Source of the DNA: Gigantopelta aegis | Taxonomy: Eukaryota > Mollusca > Gastropoda > Neomphalida > Peltospiridae | NCBI RefSeq assembly: GCF_016097555.1 | Contig: NC_054713.1 | Location: forward strand, 15,934,231-15,998,230 | Reading direction: 5' to 3' | Length of the DNA: 64,000 nt | In this document: positions 63,534-64,000 of the stretch, piece by piece | Layout of the letters: every line of letters begins with the position of its first letter | Position numbering within the stretch: position 1 is the first letter of the stretch | Translations under genes and position numbers: made by a program | The notes under the pieces: generated by a model | The model's input: only the letters and a program-made list of their open reading frames with translations | Database searches by the model: none | What the model was told of the DNA's origin: nothing

Positions 63534-63534
<1 letters not shown>
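61513..63534. other. no gene recognised; TTACGTAA cluster
   Basis: Three TTACGTAA palindromes at 62195-62202, 62269-62276 and 62603-62610. GTCAACGATATATAAT occurs at about 62091 and 62456. A CRE-type TGACGTCA lies near 63390. No coding signal. Confidence 0.5.

Positions 63535-63619
<85 letters not shown>
63535..63619. repeat. (GA)n microsatellite
   Basis: About 42 units. Confidence 0.97.
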
Positions 63620-63624
<5 letters not shown>

Positions 63625-63782
63625 GGGTTTGTTTTATTTTTTAACTTTGGTTTTTCAATCACATATTTTCCCCTCCACATTATATATTTATGGGTGTCCC
63701 ACCCCCAATATAAATTCATATTTACAAATATCACGTAGCCGTAATTTTAACTGCACCGTAAAACACAATGTTCATTCCTTCG

Positions 63783-64000
63783 AGATGTAGCCTAGTGGTA
63801 AAGCGCTCGCTTGATGTGCGGTCGGTTTGGGATCAATTCCCATCAGTGGGCCCATTTGGGCTATTTCTCGCTCCAGCCAATGCACCACGACAAATACATC
63901 AAAAGCCATGGTATGTGCTATCCTGTCTTATGGATGGTGCATATAAAAGATCCCTTGCTGCCAAGCGAAAAGAGTAGCCCATGAAGTGGCGACAGCGGGT
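63783..64000 (+). mobile_element. SINE-A, cut by the window edge
   Basis: Head GTAGCCTAGTGGTAAAGCGC, body CCAATGCACCACGAC, core AAAAGATCCCTTGCTGCCAA and GAAGTGGCGACAGCGGGT, where the window ends. Confidence 0.93.

Overview
The window is eukaryotic nuclear DNA from a marine invertebrate, most likely a mollusc. It is AT-rich and has spliced genes with GT-AG introns. It is crowded with microsatellites, tandem arrays, tRNA-derived SINEs, decayed non-LTR retrotransposons and DNA transposons. The mollusc assignment rests on recollected resemblance of the SINE families, the DIRS-like element and the receptor tail to molluscan sequences; no search was possible.

Layout. 1-2360 is a 70-bp satellite with SINE pieces mixed into it. 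2400-7080 holds SINEs, a SINE-interrupted LINE end, a TTAA-flanked MITE and a foldback element. 7141-11884 is a small two-exon gene for a secreted, dibasic-rich peptide precursor; its only intron carries a decayed LINE with an RNase H domain. 13472-20622 (minus) is a dead DIRS-like tyrosine-recombinase retrotransposon whose recombinase is split by a 4.3-kb imperfect palindrome at 14059-18372. 20712-22375 is a LINE end whose RNase H frame is broken by 495 consecutive A. 22500-28620 holds SINEs, L1-like LINE ends and microsatellites. 29019-31160 contains two abutting minisatellites (36 bp and 40 bp). 31161-42300 holds more SINEs, MITEs, a candidate signal-peptide exon and a GC-rich candidate exon.

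42302-57686 (plus) is the main gene. It encodes a single-pass membrane protein with a small cysteine-rich extracellular domain, a Ser/Thr-rich stalk, one transmembrane helix encoded by its own exon, and a 217-residue cytoplasmic tail with repeated Tyr-x-x-Val motifs. Every junction is phase-consistent, but the extracellular exon contains one internal frameshift. Its introns hold a three-level transposon nest (43345-47036), a LINE end, Tc1 fragments, and a pair of inverted repeats flanking a conserved transposon-type ORF.

58000-64000 holds a 112-bp tandem array, SINEs, microsatellites and otherwise unremarkable DNA.

The genes that look host-encoded are the peptide precursor and the receptor-like protein. 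Both are secreted or surface molecules. Nothing in the sequence links them functionally. Most of the remaining structure records transposons inserting into transposons, and several events can be ordered from target-site duplications, nesting and empty-site comparisons inside the window.
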